Positions 1 through 13,984 of a stretch of DNA of 64,000 nt are shown one piece after another (position 1 is the stretch's first letter; every line of letters begins with the position of its first letter). The position numbers and the translations under genes were made by a program. The notes under the pieces were generated by a model. The model saw nothing but the letters and a program-made list of their open reading frames with translations, had not been told where the DNA came from and did not search any database. The DNA comes from Ifrita kowaldi. Taxonomy: Eukaryota > Chordata > Aves > Passeriformes > Cinclosomatidae. The stretch covers positions 1-64,000 of the forward strand of contig VZRS01007537.1 in NCBI GenBank assembly GCA_013398055.1, read 5' to 3'.

Positions 1-2454
1 TCTCTCTCTGGACAATTTAGCTCTTGCAACATCTTGTTATTAGCCATAATCATTAGTGCCATGGTCGTTTTGCTGTTCCATTTCCTCCTCTCTCATGTTT
101 CCTGGTTCTGGTTGTGCACTACAAGAGATTCCTCTCTGTCTTGTAGAATTAAACATGGAGACTTACGTGCTTCAGTCTTTAGATGGCACCAAAACAGAAT
201 GCACTAATTAGGGAAGCTTTATGACTTCTATTATTTTCCAGTCACAGAGAGGCCTGTTTTTTTAGAGCCTGTGAAGATTCTGATTTGGCAAGGCTTTCTA
301 TGAGTTCCACATATGCTGTCTGTAGTGCAAGATCTCATGTTGATTAAAGGGCACCATGTAAACAGAAGCAATTGCATCAGCAGCTTTGCAGTGCACTGTA
401 CATTGGTAAAAACTGTACTGAATTGAGCTGCAAGAGTTTGACAACAAAGCATAACGAAACTCTTGAAATATAAAACTAAATGGTGAGGTTGTCTGACGTT
501 AGTAGTGGTCCTTTCAATTCCTTCCTGTTCAAGCATATGGAGCAGTCAAATATTTTCTTTTCATCTCAGGGCATTATTACCTTTAAGGAGCTTGTGTATG
601 TAGTGACTTCAATTTGTCTAGATGGTATTGACTGAAACAAAGCAATGCATGAAATTGCATTTCTAAAGAACCAGTGCAAAATGATATGAAATTAAAATAG
701 ATGGAGACATTAAGTGCTCCCCAAGGGCAGTAACACTGGTACTTAATGGTCAGAGACAAAACTAGGAGTTATTTACTATGTAAATCCTTACAGACAGACA
801 GGCTTCTGATAAATGGGGCTGTGGTGAAGGAAGGTCCAAAATTGTTGCTTTCTTTCAGCCCTGATGCTGGGGTGGTCACAGTCCACCCAAAGTGATCCCT
901 TCTGGTCCTCAGCCCTTCCCATATCCCAGTGCCTTTTGCTAAACTGGTTGCTGCTTTCAGAGCAGCTGTCAAAGCACAGTCAGAAGGCCAGAGTCTTGGA
1001 GGGTTGAATGACTAACAAAAATTATCCAGGGTCATTTTTCTTGAATTTAAATTGAATTATGTACACTATCTCTTACTTATTTACCTATATTGCACTTCCA
1101 AGAAGAGCACTTCTGTGGCTTATGAGCAAATGGCCCAGAAGATTTGAATTTTAACAAGTGTGAACTTTACTGCTAAATACTGAAATCTCAGGCTTGAGAG
1201 GTTGGTTCAAGAATTACTCAAAGAAAAACTCCAGTGCATGCAAGCACATTGTACTGTCTATTCACTCTGTTTGGATCAACTTATGGTTTCAGCTAGCTCA
1301 AAAGACACACTTTTATTTTTTTTAAATATTCTAAATACACAATTAGTAACAACCAAAAAGTAGAAGACAGGCAACCCAGCCATTCTGCTTAGTATTGGCC
1401 TGAGCCAACAGCGAGCTTTTTATCTTAGGTGTTAGTAATTTGACAAATAAACTACATGTGTATTGAAACTTCTTAGAAATATCTCAGCTTTCCCTGACTA
1501 TTCAAAGGTCTGCTGCAACCTCCTCTCCTTTGATGAGAAAGGTCTAAGGGACCACCACAGTCACAAGAGCCTGCAAATGTGGCAAGGTTTATGAAGTGAG
1601 GGACTCACCCAGGAGCTACAGGGAACCTCTGACCTCTGTTAACTACACTCAAACTAGCAAGTGGCAACCTGAGTTTTAGAAAGAGGCCTTTCTTGAAGGG
1701 TCCAGTCTGTTTCATTTGCCTGACTGCTCACACAAGCATCAGCTCTCATTCCAGTGAGATCTCTTTCAGCAGTGGCTCAGCACTCAGAGCACAATTTTAA
1801 TGCATCAACTTTGGCACTGAAGCTGGCATGACCTGACTTGTTGTTCCTCTGACCCGGATTGCTCATTGCTCGTTTCTGCTTTCGTATGCTTTGTGATTGC
1901 CCCCTTGAGTGTACTGTGGACCTGGATCTCTCGGTAAAGTCCTGGAAAAGATTATGGGACAGATGGAAGGAAATTTTCTGCAGCCACCTTATCTAGCAAA
2001 CTAGGTCTGTGAAATGCTGTAAGACAAATGAAAACATTGGTAGCATGATGAAAGATAAGAGAGACCCTAAACCGCCTTGGTTTTGAAGAGCAGTGTGGCC
2101 AGTCCTCTGATGAGGGATGCTCCGGGAAGTGCTGGACTCACAACAGCAACTCTTCAAGGTAAATTGTTACAGACCTTTTATCCTCCTCTCTGCTCACCAA
2201 ATGGCTGTACAGGCTGAGTTAGGCTTCCTGAGGAGTCAGCATCCTTGATGTGTTTTGTAGTTGAAAAACAGCTTGAAACACCAATTTACCAGCTCCTCTT
2301 GTGGGCCTTAAAGTTTTCTCAGGTAGATGCTGAGCACCAAGCAAACACTAGCCACACCCAGCCTGCTTTCCATGTTTTGCCTCGAAAGGATAGCTCAAGA
2401 CAGATACCAACCACAAACCCCTTAATCTGGTTGTTGTATTAGCCTGTAAGTTGT
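1..2454. other. Unique non-coding DNA, no gene recognised
   Basis: AT-rich sequence with scattered short open frames on both strands, none longer than about 100 codons and none with a recognisable domain. I see no CpG cluster, tandem repeat or recognisable transposon here. It most likely belongs to an intron or intergenic region. Confidence 0.6.
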
Positions 2455-2634
2455 GCAATCAAGGACTGGAACAAGTCTCCAGTGAGGCTGTAGCATCACC
2501 ACCCTTGAAAATTTTATAAAAATGTTTTGGACAGGGCCCTCAGCAACCTGACTGCTTTTGAAGATGATTTTAAGTTTGTGCTTGATTTAGATGGATTTCT
2601 AAAATCCCTTCAAATCTGAACTATTCTGGGTCTT
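2455..2634 (+). repeat. CR1 LINE 3' fragment, sense orientation
   Basis: This stretch follows the 3' part of avian CR1. It contains a 'ggactggaacaag' block (family form: gcactggaacaggctgcccag). Next comes 'catcaccacccttgaaaatttt' (family: catccctggaggtgttcaa), then 'ttggacagggccctcagcaacctgac' (family: tggacagagccctgggcaacctggt). It ends in 'cccttcaaatctgaactattctggg' (family: cccttccaacctgaattattctgtg). The usual run of 8-bp tail repeats is not visible, so the copy is degraded or truncated at its end. Many substitutions point to an old insertion. It is a 5'-truncated dead copy with no coding capacity. Confidence 0.8.
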
Positions 2635-5600
2635 AAAACTCCTTTATATTGGTTGTTTAGACTCATTATCTCCTTTCATTTCTTCATTATCTGGTCTCCC
2701 TTAAAAAATTTACTCCTTTAAATATAATCTCTTCTGTCTCAAAATACGATCCACAGAAAAACACAGATGACCCAAGTGGAAATTTTAGTGATACCATTAC
2801 ATCAGAGCAGGGCTTTAATTAGTAGGCCTGAAGTAAAGATAATCAATTCTGCCTGTATCTGTTACAGACACATGAGAGGGATGCTAACCAGATGGAGACT
2901 GTCATTTGTTAAAGTGAAAGGTGTCTTCTTTAACCTTGCAAAGATCTCTATTCCAACACTATGCTTCCCTACTTGAGCAGCTCAGCAGGGCAACAGCTGT
3001 GAGGGGAAGAAACAAAGAAAATAAGGATTCAGAGATGTAGAACTTGAGGAAGTCAAAAACTATCCTACCATGGTTTTTAACTTTTAGCTTGCTGATGGGC
3101 TCTTCCTCAGGAATTGCACATATTTACCTTGGCCTGTAAAGAACAATTTCATTCCTTGTGGATTTAGCCAGGAAGAAAGGCACTGTGTCATGCTCTCTTG
3201 AGGAAAGTCTGGGCACAGAAGGAAGGAGGCAGGACTACAGATATGCTTCCCATTGGAAAGATGATTCCTTTACAGTGATGCAATATGGTCACAGGGGCTG
3301 CACAACGTGACTCTGGATCTGTGCTGCCTCAGAGAAAGCTCCCATCACAGAGAGGAGAGGAAAGCACTGTGAAGCAGGGCTTCACCTCTCCTCAGTGTAA
3401 CCAGTATCCCTGGAATAGCCTGTCCTCTTTTCAACAGACATGACAAGGAGACTTTGGCCAGGCCAAGTACTCCCTTGTTTACAGATGCCCATTGCAGGGG
3501 GGAAGGATGGAGCCTGAAGGATGAGCAGCAATTCCTGTGCCTGTTCTAGGAAAGCAAAACTGGGACCATTAGGGAAAAAGTAATTAGGGACAACATGGTA
3601 GGATTCCAACCTTACACTGTCTTTTATTAGGAGGCATTTATGATCCTGTGTTTTCTAAATATGCCTTGCTGTTGGATCTCTTGGAAAGTGGGAGAAGTCT
3701 CAAAGATACCAAAAGAATGACAATATGGTAAGAAGAAGATGAAAGATAATGTCAGTGACTGTATGAGAGAAGAGATCCAATTTTCTTAAGTGTCTAAGAG
3801 ACTTAAGGGATCAAATATTTGGTAAATTTAAGTCACTTGAGGCACTTCTGATAATTTACCCAATTTACGAGGAAAAAAATCCCAGATTATAAAAGCTTGG
3901 CACTAGTTATGCTGGAGGCAAAACAAACCTTATTTATTATGTCTCTCACTGCTCTGTATCCTAAGCTTGGTGGTGGATCCCCAGGGAATTTCCCCTTGAA
4001 CACATCCTGTCTTAGCACAGAGAAACTCATGTGTGAGAGTGCCTAGAAGGAGTCACTGTTTTTGAGTGACAGCATGTAAACTGTACAGTCTCCTGCAGAA
4101 AGGCTGTCTGCTGGTATTTCAGTTCTCTGGTAGAGATTCTGTTTCCCCTGTAGTCTGGCCTCTCCTTGTCTGTTTGTTTTATTATCATTTGTATGGAGAT
4201 CATCAGATCCAAGTACATTTGACATATGGAGATAACAGTCAGGAAAGGAAACAACATATGGCAGACAATTCATATCCATCAAGATCTGTCATAAAACCAT
4301 TTTTAGCAATAGAAAAAGAGGAGCAGAAAAAGACAGCAGGTTTGAATTTAAAATAAGCATGCTGCTCTAAAAACCAGGAGGGCCCAGGGCTTGCTTTTCT
4401 CAATAAGACCATTGGTTCACCAAAGCCAGCACCTGCTGGTGCTTGAACAGTGGCTTAAAATCCTCTGCAGTGCAGTTCCCTGTTGACCATCATGACTAAC
4501 TAATGACGAATCTCAATGCCCTGAATGAAGCCAACTGCACAGGCTTTCTAGCCTGTTGAATCACTGCCTTGGGCTACTTCTGGGCTAATCCAGCTGTTCA
4601 GCCCAGGGTTATGGGGAGAGAGGAGAAAGGGAACATGTACAGGTGCTAAAGGCTGGGTGGGCATAGAGACCCCAGAGCGTGATGCTTGGCTCTGCTGTCC
4701 TCACATGTCTTGTGTGCCCTGTAGCAACATCACATAATTGACTGGAGAGATGAGATGGTCCAAGTTCTGCCTCACAGGGCACTAGCATTGCCTGTTGGAA
4801 AGCTGGACAGGACTGAATTCAGGATGAATTCAAATAATCTGTAAGGGTGCTTTGGATGTGTAGTCCTGGGTCTCAGGGATGTCCTAGGCTTCAGGCTGCT
4901 CCTGGGACTGACCACTTCAGGTGAGGTGTGGATGTATCCCAGAAGAATGGTATTTTAATTCTTTAATACAAAATAAATAGCTGCTCCTTCAGTTTGGCTG
5001 AACTGAACTTTTGGCTGGAGAGGAGCATTTTGAAGGACTGTATCTAGTCCAGACATGGCTGTATTTGTATTATTTGGATGTACTGGGAAATTTTAAAGGA
5101 ATAAGGATGCTTTCCAAAAATACCGTATATGTCACTAACCTATGTAACTTAGTAATAAATGGAATTTCTTCTGTAAAATGTAACAACCATTTTTCTCTAA
5201 GGGAAATCTGGCCTTTTACCAAAGAGAGTGGCCCTTTACTTTTACTTGATTTCTGTTTTATAGCCCTGTGGTAGAGTCCTGCAGGACAGAGATGCTGCTT
5301 TAAGGATGAGGAAACCTCTGCAAGGGAATGTTTACATTGCCCAACCTGACAGAGGTCTCACAGGCTCAGGCACAGTATCCCTCCCATGCCAAGAGGAAGA
5401 AGCAGCCTCAAGCTCCTTCTTAGGAAACCAAAAGCTGAGAAACAGAGGAGAAATAGCCAGAGATATATTTTCAGGGAGGATCTTCTCCCAGTCTATTTTC
5501 CTGATGTTCTTTTATACAACTTCTAGTGTGGCCAAACCTCTTTCTCTTCTGGCAATTATCTTCTCATCTGTTATTTTCTCTGCTCCAGGAGGAGAGTAGT

Positions 5601-8600
5601 TGAGTTGTAATGTCGGGGTTTGCTGGTACCGCAAATAGAAAGATAGCAAATCTTATTGTGGGAAGAAAGAAACACTCTCTGAGATGGACAAAGCTTATTT
5701 GGTGATTCAGGGCACCTTGCTAGGAACGGAATCAGTCAACCCCATCTAAGGGCTAAACATGCTGACCTGAGCAGGGTTATGTGAGCGAGGAGCTCGGCCA
5801 AGTGTTTCTCCCACTCCCGTCTGGGTGAGCAGGAAGGATGAAACCTTTGTCTGGTCTAACAGAACATCAAAGCCTGGCCCTCTCCAGAGCCTTGCCACAG
5901 TGTCAGAAGGAGGTATTGTTGTGGAGCACAGCAAGCCTTTACACAGCTCCAAGGGTTTAAAATGCAAAATGGCATTTCAATGTTTAAGAATAGCAAGTAA
6001 TTTGATGGCTGTAACAGAAAAGCTTCCAATAGAAAAGCAATGTGTTCCAGGGCTGCATAACACTGCTGATAAAATTGCCTTTGGATTCCTTGTCTAATAT
6101 TCCAGCCTTTCTCTTGCTCAGCAAAACACAATAGCTTGCACTAAGCCTCCCTGGGAGGGCAGCTAACAGCACATTTACTAGACACTTCAAACATTTGATC
6201 ATATTTCTCCTGAGTATATTTAATATCTGCTAATGTCAGCAGCCCCAGCCTGAACAAAATGCCCGCACTGCTGGAAAAAAAAGTGTTTAATATAAAAGAT
6301 GAAATGGTAAGCAATCACTTACTGATGTCTTTTGGAAATGGATAGGTGACTACCTAGGCTCATCCTACCCCACTTCTTCTGCCCCCCTGTCCCCAGCCCT
6401 GCTCTGTTACCACCCTGTTGCTGTGTGCTGCTCTGAATGCATTAGAGTGGTTATTCTGAGTATGCAGGAGATGCCAGGAATAGTTTCAGGTTTCCTGCCT
6501 CATCAAACCAAATTCAATCTGTAAAAAATTAATACACCCAGAAGGAACAGTTAAAAGCATCTCCAATCAATTAATGTTAAAATGGGGGCTAGAAGGCTGA
6601 TTTGTTAAAGGAAACCCAATCCAGCTCAGAGCTCAAGAGGCTACTGAGATGAGTTACAGTGATGAGTCAAGCTGCAGTGCTTCAGAGGAGGGGAGCAAAT
6701 AAGGTATAGGTTGAAGCAATCCATGCATCACTCTCAGCTGCTCATTGCTTCAGTCTGGGGGACCCAAAAGGCACACCCTGTTTGGGGCGGGCCAAGAAGT
6801 CTTAGCAGAACAAGTCTTCCTCCCAGATTTCCCACAAGGCAGGAGGTGGCACAAGTCTAGGTGTTTGCACTGGCCATTCACATCTTCTGTCCCTTCTCCC
6901 ACTGCAGCAAGTGAGAGTAAAGGATGCAGCCAACAGCCTTGAGAGATCTGCACATTTACAGCAGCCCCATGTGTACTGCACTGCTCACTCTAGAGATTCA
7001 AAAGACAAGTTGGTACACCATCCCCATGACTTTGCCTTTAAAATCGTAAGTCAAAAAGAGATAGATGAAAGTTGGGAGGTTTTTTATTGATATCTGAACC
7101 TTGTTGACATTCAGTGTTATTTTGTGATGGAAGCTGAGACTCATATAATCTCTTGACTCCAGGGCCTGGAACTTCAAGATGCAGTTTTAAAGGCATGTGG
7201 ATAAGTTTCAAGAATTGCCAACAAAGATACTTGTGGTGTATTTAAATCTAGGTGATTTACATACAGTGGGTTCAATCTGCAACTCTTGACTGCCTCTTGT
7301 CTGGTGGGCTAGTCTTCATAAAGCTGATTTTATTTTTTTTTCCTCGAATGATGCCTTGATTGTTTCCAAAGTGTAGAAAACTTCCAAATCATGCCGGAAG
7401 GCACACTTCAATGAAACCTTTTCAAGCATGTTTTCCTGATACCTGCTGCCTTAAAAATACATAAATAAATGACTAACCAAACAAATAAATAAACAATTAG
7501 GTACACAGCCAGCTGAAGCCCATTGTCACCACTTTGTTTCTGATTAACATAGGTCACACTTTTCTTCTTTCCAGCTATTAAGTATTTAGATCCATTTATA
7601 CTTTAATCCCTTGTCTTTTTCCTGGTCCTTTGTTGCTGTGTTACATCCTCACAGTCAGAGAGCATTGAACTAAGTGGTAGAAAAATGGGAAGAGGGAGTT
7701 AAGGCAGTAATCCAGCTTTGAAATAAAAAATTGGCCTGAGGTTAGTGCTTGAATCTAAAGAGCTTACCGAAGGCAGAAGGGGAAAAAAAAAAGACTGACA
7801 AGAGAAACTGAGGCATACAACTGAGTCAACATTAGTGCTTATCTGGATGGGATACTTGAATGGAGTCCTTGTGACAAAGGGTAAATTAAATTGCATTTCC
7901 CTGAGTGTTGACTGGGCCAGGGCTAAGAGTGAGAAATTTTCAGAAGGTTATGATTGTTAGGGAAGGTTAGGGTTGTTAGGTAAAAATGTAGTTCAGCTGG
8001 TGCTGGGCTATGCTGCTTGGTGGGCTGCTCTGTTCAGGGAGGACTTCACACCGCCATGAGGAGGAATCAGAGAGGCCCCATAGGTGCTGAGATGGGAGGT
8101 GTTCATACAGGGGAAGGTGCTCCCCACCTTCTCCTATATCCCTTTGTTCAGGCAGAGGAGCACTGCACTCCAGAAATATGTTCACTTGGTTCACAAATCA
8201 TTGCCTGTGAGATTTAGAGTGTGTTCTGGGCTTGATCTTTTCTGACAACTATATTTCCTTTGGAGGTGGGAAGGAACTTTCGTGGACACCAGCAACGACC
8301 CTGCTCATAGTGAGGAAACATGCCTGCCGGTTAACTGTCTATCACTTTCTCTATATTCTTCTTTATCTTTGACAGTAGCAGCAACCTCTCTTCTGGTTAA
8401 ATTAGAGGAAACTGGCTAGAGAGAGCTCAGGTAAAGCCAGCTGAGATATTCTTATGTTCACTAAAAGAATTTTACACAAAAATACAATTATTGGTCTCTT
8501 CTGTCAATAACTGGGCATACTGACTCCATAATGCCCTAGGTTACACCTCTAACTCTTTGCTGCTTGAAAGCTAAAATCAATTTCCACATGAAATTTTGAA

Positions 8601-10989
8601 AATAAAATACCTGTTTAAGGACACATTTTGGGATCTGTGTATGCTGCATCACAAGAAGATACAAACTGGGTTTTGCTGAAAATGGGCATCCTTATTTCAT
8701 TTATCCAAGTCTGGGCAAAAAGAATGATGTTTCTGCAGTCAGATATAGGAGACTGCATGGCTCAGTTGTGCCCTACACTAGGATACAATAAACACAGTGT
8801 GGTGCAGCTTTAATTTTAATTCAAAATAAATATTTCCATAACCTACAAAATTCCTCTAATACACTTATCTGGGAGAACACAAAGATTAAAGAAATCCTGC
8901 TAATTCCTTTATCTTTCAGATACAGGGCTGAAAACAAAGACATCCAAACCTTGAGCCATTTAGAAGAGGAAGAAACCAAAATCTGTGCCAGAGGTTTGAC
9001 TGCTGGGTTTACTCATGGCTTCAGGTAAGCTTCTTTCCCTGGGTTGTTTAGCATTTCAGAGGCCCTCTGTGTTCCTCAAGGAGAGCTATGGATTACAGAC
9101 ATAAAACCTTGCATAGCTTGCAGCCAAGGCAGAGCTGGGGGAGTACAAACAAGCTAATCCAGGGTGCCTTCCTATCCAGCTGCCTGCCTCTGACCCTGGC
9201 CAGCACTACATGCTTCAGAGGAAGATGTAAGAACCTCACAGCAGGCAGATGTAGGATAATCAATCCTTTCAACCTTGTTCTCAAGCCCCATTAGATCTCA
9301 TCCTGATCCCAAAATAGTTAGAGGTTGGATTAAGTCTTGAAGGATGGCATTTAATAGACTCTAAAAATTGTTGTTATCATTAACTCCCATGACTCTGGAA
9401 ACGAATGTTATCCATAGACAAATACATTTTCATTTTGAATCACCTTGTGTCCTTGGTCTACTATAGCAGTGAGTACATAGGCTTAGACACCTGTTTGCAA
9501 AATGTATTTAATATTTCTTTCTATCTGTGGTGATTTTGCTGTGATTTTTTTCACTGCATGTCTCTTTTCCTGATATTATGAGCTAAGGAGCAGGGATAAA
9601 GTGAGTATACTCTAAAGATTACACATTCCTTCATCATATTATTGTACAAAAGGTCTCAAGAGATGAATTATTTCAGCAGCTTAAGCATTGGTTTGGCAGC
9701 CTGCCTCCAGCCCCACTCAAAAATACAGACAGATTTGCACCTCTCCCAACACAAACTCTGATCCACATCTCAGTCCAAATTGCTGACCTTGGCTGACTTT
9801 TGTCCCAGCTTTCCCAGTCATGGTTAGGATAAGCAAGATCTTATAGGAAAGCTATTTTTGCAGACCATCCATCCCTTGGCAGCCCTTTCCTGCCCTACTC
9901 CAACTGGAGCAGTAGCTTGTGTCTCTCTCCCAATGCTAACTCTTTCACTCACCCTTTTTGTCAGCATAGCTTTACCCAAGACTCTCAGGCATCCTGGAGG
10001 TGGAAGAGTTGTCAGTCCAGAATGCTTTTCCAGCTTCCCTGTTCCTTTGGCCTCCTTTTCACCCTGCACCATTTGTAGCACTCTTAACGCAGTGATTTTT
10101 AAACCTAACCCTTGCCAATAGCCTTGTCTTCTGCCCTTTCCGTAGGATGTCTCCTTAATACTTTGCTTTAACAGGAACAATATCCCCATTCAACTTGTGC
10201 AGTATCTCAGAGGAAGTTTTAGAGCCTATGAAGAGATGTTATGTGTGGGATTTCAGCTAGATTTGTAGTGCTTACACAGAATTGCTCAAACATTTTTGAG
10301 TGTTTAATTTTTAATTAATTTTAGCTATCTGCTATCATTTGTGCACAGATTGAATCTCCATGGATATATCTACAGTGATGACTTGGACTGTCTCCTTGTG
10401 TCACCTGCGTTATAACTTTGCACCACCTGCAGTGCAGCATCCTCTCCCAAACCCCAGCTCTTGGCCATTCGTCCTCCCTGCTCTTTCTCTGTCCTTCATT
10501 CTCCCCCTCCCCATAACATCACAACCTCCTTCTCTTTCCTGTTTCATACTTCGTTCTTCTCTCCTGCTTGCTGCCCCTCACTGAGACAGAGACCAAGGGG
10601 CGCCTGAGGGCCCCATGTGGGTCTTTATGTGTGGTGGGCAAGAGACTGCAGAGGAGGACCTGTCTGGGTGAACTGGCAGAGCCCCATGCTGCGAGCTGGG
10701 GGCGGGAAGCAGGCAGGGAGGTGTTGGCCTGCTGTGGGACACAGTCTCTCCTACGGTGTGACAGGGACAATTGTTGCTCAGAGCCACCGTGGCATTCTGG
10801 GCACGTCTGCTAAGGGGAGGCACTGTGCAGCCAGGAGAGCCTTCAGCAGTTAGGAGGTACAGATCATGGGGTGGGTGTAAATAAAAATTTGGTTTTTTGG
10901 TAAAGATTCCCACCTTCATTTAGATTCCCGTGAAAGCAATATTTTCTCCTTTTCCAGTATTACATATCTTTGGTGTTTTGACACTGGAA
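2635..10989. other. Unique non-coding DNA, no gene recognised
   Basis: About 8.4 kb without a recognisable exon, RNA gene or clear repeat. Short open frames occur on both strands, often overlapping antisense to each other, which is what chance gives. AT-rich simple stretches (for example the aaataaat-type run near 7450-7495) are the only low-complexity features. The stretch near 3789-3875 loosely resembles old reptile or bird interspersed repeats but is too weak to call. Confidence 0.55.
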
Positions 10990-11425
10990 TTTGGTTACTT
11001 GAGCCAGTCATCTGGTTGTCTAAGGTCTTTCTGAGTGTCATCGCAATAATTCTTACTACTCACCTGCCTAAAAATTTGTGGCTGGTGCATTTTTGCTACT
11101 TCAGTTCCAGTCATTTCTAGATCATTCATAAATACAAGCAAACTAAACAGTGTGGGATCCAGAGTGGAACCTTGAGGCATATGATGTTTGCCAGGGTGAA
11201 AATAGGCCATCTGATTCTTCACTTCTTTTCCCTTTATTAAAGTTTCATCAAAATAATAGTTTATTTCCCTCCCCTATGCTGTCTGAATTCGTACAGTTTC
11301 TCTTCTTTGTGGTGTTTGCTCAAAAGCGTTTTGACAGTCTCAGTAGATCACGGCTTTCCTCTGACATGGCCAGAGAATTATGAGAGATTAGTGAAACACT
11401 TTTGCCTTCTCTGGCTGTCATTTTA
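10990..11425 (-). pseudogene. Decayed CR1-type LINE reverse transcriptase fragment
   Basis: Read on the minus strand, two RT blocks appear in the right order and spacing. First, around 11317-11360, is KAVIY-stop-DCQNAFEQ, which matches the CR1 motif AVDVVYLDFSKAFDTV. About 170 bp further along, at 11166-11220, is PQGSTLDPTLFSLLVFMNDLE, matching PQGSVLGP-LF-IFINDLE. After that, a short DDTQKDLRQPDDWLK segment (10995-11040) resembles the DDTKL...RDLDRLEEWA region. Stops and frameshifts break the frame and the catalytic ADD block is incomplete, so it is a fossil. The order and spacing of motifs make chance unlikely; assignment to CR1 rather than another CR1-clade LINE is inferred. Confidence 0.7.
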
Positions 11426-13984
11426 AACACTCCATTACTATTTCCTTCTCATTCTTAATGCTACTTTCAAGAAAGGATGGCTGAAACATTTCAACCAAAT
11501 GTAGCTTGTCAGACTCCAAAAATCTATTTCTATTACCATCCTGATCACACCACTCCTCAGCACAACCAGGTTTTTAAATGTGGAGATCAGTAGTAATTGG
11601 AAGAGCTTGAAAAAGGGCAGATTTCAAGAGCTTTGGGCTTGATTTTCCTAACAGTTCAGTACTCATACCTGGGACTGGAGTTTCACAGACCTGACGCAGT
11701 GGGAACTGAACTGTGTTGGAAACCTGACCCAGAGCTATGTTTTGGCCCCCTTAACAAGTGGATGAGTCTTCATGGCACAGTGCAGCTCTGTGCAGCTTCC
11801 AGAGGTCCAGTAGACCTTTCAGTGCCCAGAAAATTAGCCTTTCTGTAGGGCAAAGCAGCTTCACAGCTATTTGTCTTCCAGTTTGGATGATAATTAGAGT
11901 ACAATTTGCTTGGTGGCCTTTGCCCTGTGCGTGGTTGTACCAAGAAGACAAGTTTATGCCTTGGAAGTCCTAAGAAAGTGTTTTGGAGAGTGTATACACT
12001 CATCCCCCATCTCAGACAATGAGGAACCCCCTTTCTGCAACCACTTCTGCATGGGGTGAACCCAAAACCTATGGAGGTTGCTTCCCTCATAGGCCTACGG
12101 AGATACTGAGGAGTGTACATGCCATTGCCTCTGACATTCACCAAAATTCCCCTCTGACCCTCAAGTCTCTTCAGGACTAAGAGACCTCTGAGATCAGGCT
12201 GCTCATGCTCCTTCTCCCAGTGAAGTGATGTTTGTCCAGTAGGACATATGCTTCACTGAAGCTGGTTGTGACTAAAAACATATCCCTTGGCTGGCTGCAC
12301 AGGTGCATCCCTGGTGTTCTGCTATTGTCTAACTACTGAGAAGAAATGGGTGCTGTATTCGACGACTTAGCCTACTCAATGGACACAGTTCCTGGAAGAA
12401 AAACCCAAGCTAAAGAAAACAAAACCACAGAAATCAAAACAGCTGGGAAATGCTGCTCCATATAATCCCAACTGTCCTGTCCTGCTGCTAAGAGGAGCCA
12501 TGTGGCTCTTACAGACACATGCAGGAAAACGATGTTATTAGAGCCACCAGGTATTTGTTCAGGAGGCTGTGGGATGCGGCCATTCCTTGGGCACTCCAGA
12601 TGTATTTACAGTATTAAAAGGTCAAACAATCTTTCCATTTCCCTGTTTGGTTCAGAGAGTTTTGTTGAACACTCTCATTATTCGTTGTGGTATTTCTTTG
12701 ATTTAAGAGGATTTCTCTACACAACTGCAGCTATTAGAATGCAGTGTGTGTGTGTGGTGAATGTGCTATTACAATAACAAACTTCTCCTTGTAGTAGATA
12801 CTTATTCTGAGAGCAAAGTTTTTAGTTCAGTTGTGCATGTGGCAGTAAAGACAAGATGCACCAGGTAATTTGGAAAAAGAAAAATGATTGAAATGGAAAA
12901 AAGACACAAAATTAATAGTTTAGAGTGATGACTTCTATCCCTGTCTATGTTATGGCCTCTGTGCCAACTATTAACTTACTTTTCATTATCTTTTTTTTGA
13001 CAGACAGAAACACTGTACAATAGCATAGAGACCCTGAGAATGGGATTTTTCAAATTTTTCTCTTCATATAATTTCCTCCTAATGGCAGGCAGGGCTTTTG
13101 GCCTTATGAACCATAGATGAATTGCAGAAAGCCTCTGAATCCCAAGGCAGTTGTTAGGGATCCTTCCTGATCCCCATCCAGAAGCTGCCTGCTGTTCCTT
13201 GTCCACAACACCCTTCCAGAGAGAGAAAAGAGGCAGCAGAAAAGGGGTTGCTGGAGTGGGAAGCAGCTAAACACAGCACACAAACTCTCTGATTTAGTGA
13301 GAGAAGGTAGAGGCAGTGAGGACTTTCTGTAGGTTTAGGAACAGTAGGAATGGTGGCATTATCATCCAGAGATAATCAAAGATATTATAAAGAAGGCAGG
13401 GAGTCAAAAGCATTATGGTCATGATTTTCACTCTATATTTGAAAATCCAGAGCATATGGGCTTGGATAAGGCTGATTACTTCCCAGAAGAAGTAACCGAA
13501 GAGTCTGCTAAACATTATCTATTAGGTCAACATATATCTAGGAGTCTTGAGAGGGTTGGCTCAGGAAACATCTGTTTTTAATTAACCTGGAAGTGCTGGC
13601 AATGTTGCAGATGACTGCAAAAGTCTTAGGTTTTGCCAGTACTTTGCCACCCCTTCAGAGGGGTGTAACAGGAGCAGTTAAAATAGTTATAAGCTGGACA
13701 ACATGAAATTAGTATCTGGCAAAATAGTGCACAGAGAAATATGAGGTTCTAACTAGAAATACAATTAATATCAGGCAACTTAGCTTTCAAGGAGGTAGAG
13801 CCTACTAAGCAGAACAACTTTCATTTTGTATGTGATTACAAATTCAGTTGTCAACAGAGACTGCAGAGAGATAATGTGCTTTTGCACTGTGTTCAGCATG
13901 CCCCAGCACAATATTTTGACTTGAGTCAAAAGAGGTAGGGAATGCTGACTGATGGGAGTAAGTTTTTTAGGAAATAGTCTGTGT
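11426..13984. other. Unique non-coding DNA, no gene recognised
   Basis: No recognisable exon or RNA gene. A short GT run lies near 12743-12757. The part from about 13560 leads into the LINE fossil that follows and may be an undetected upstream portion of it, but no RT motif can be read there. Confidence 0.5.
12743..12757. repeat. Short (GT)n microsatellite
   Basis: A pure run of about seven GT dinucleotides, an ordinary short microsatellite. Confidence 0.7.

Noticed and set aside
3789..3875. Resemblance to an old reptile and bird interspersed repeat (aagtcacttgaggcacttctgataatttaccc, split by changes)
   Set aside because: Only loose word similarity over less than 90 bp, with no ends or motif to anchor it.
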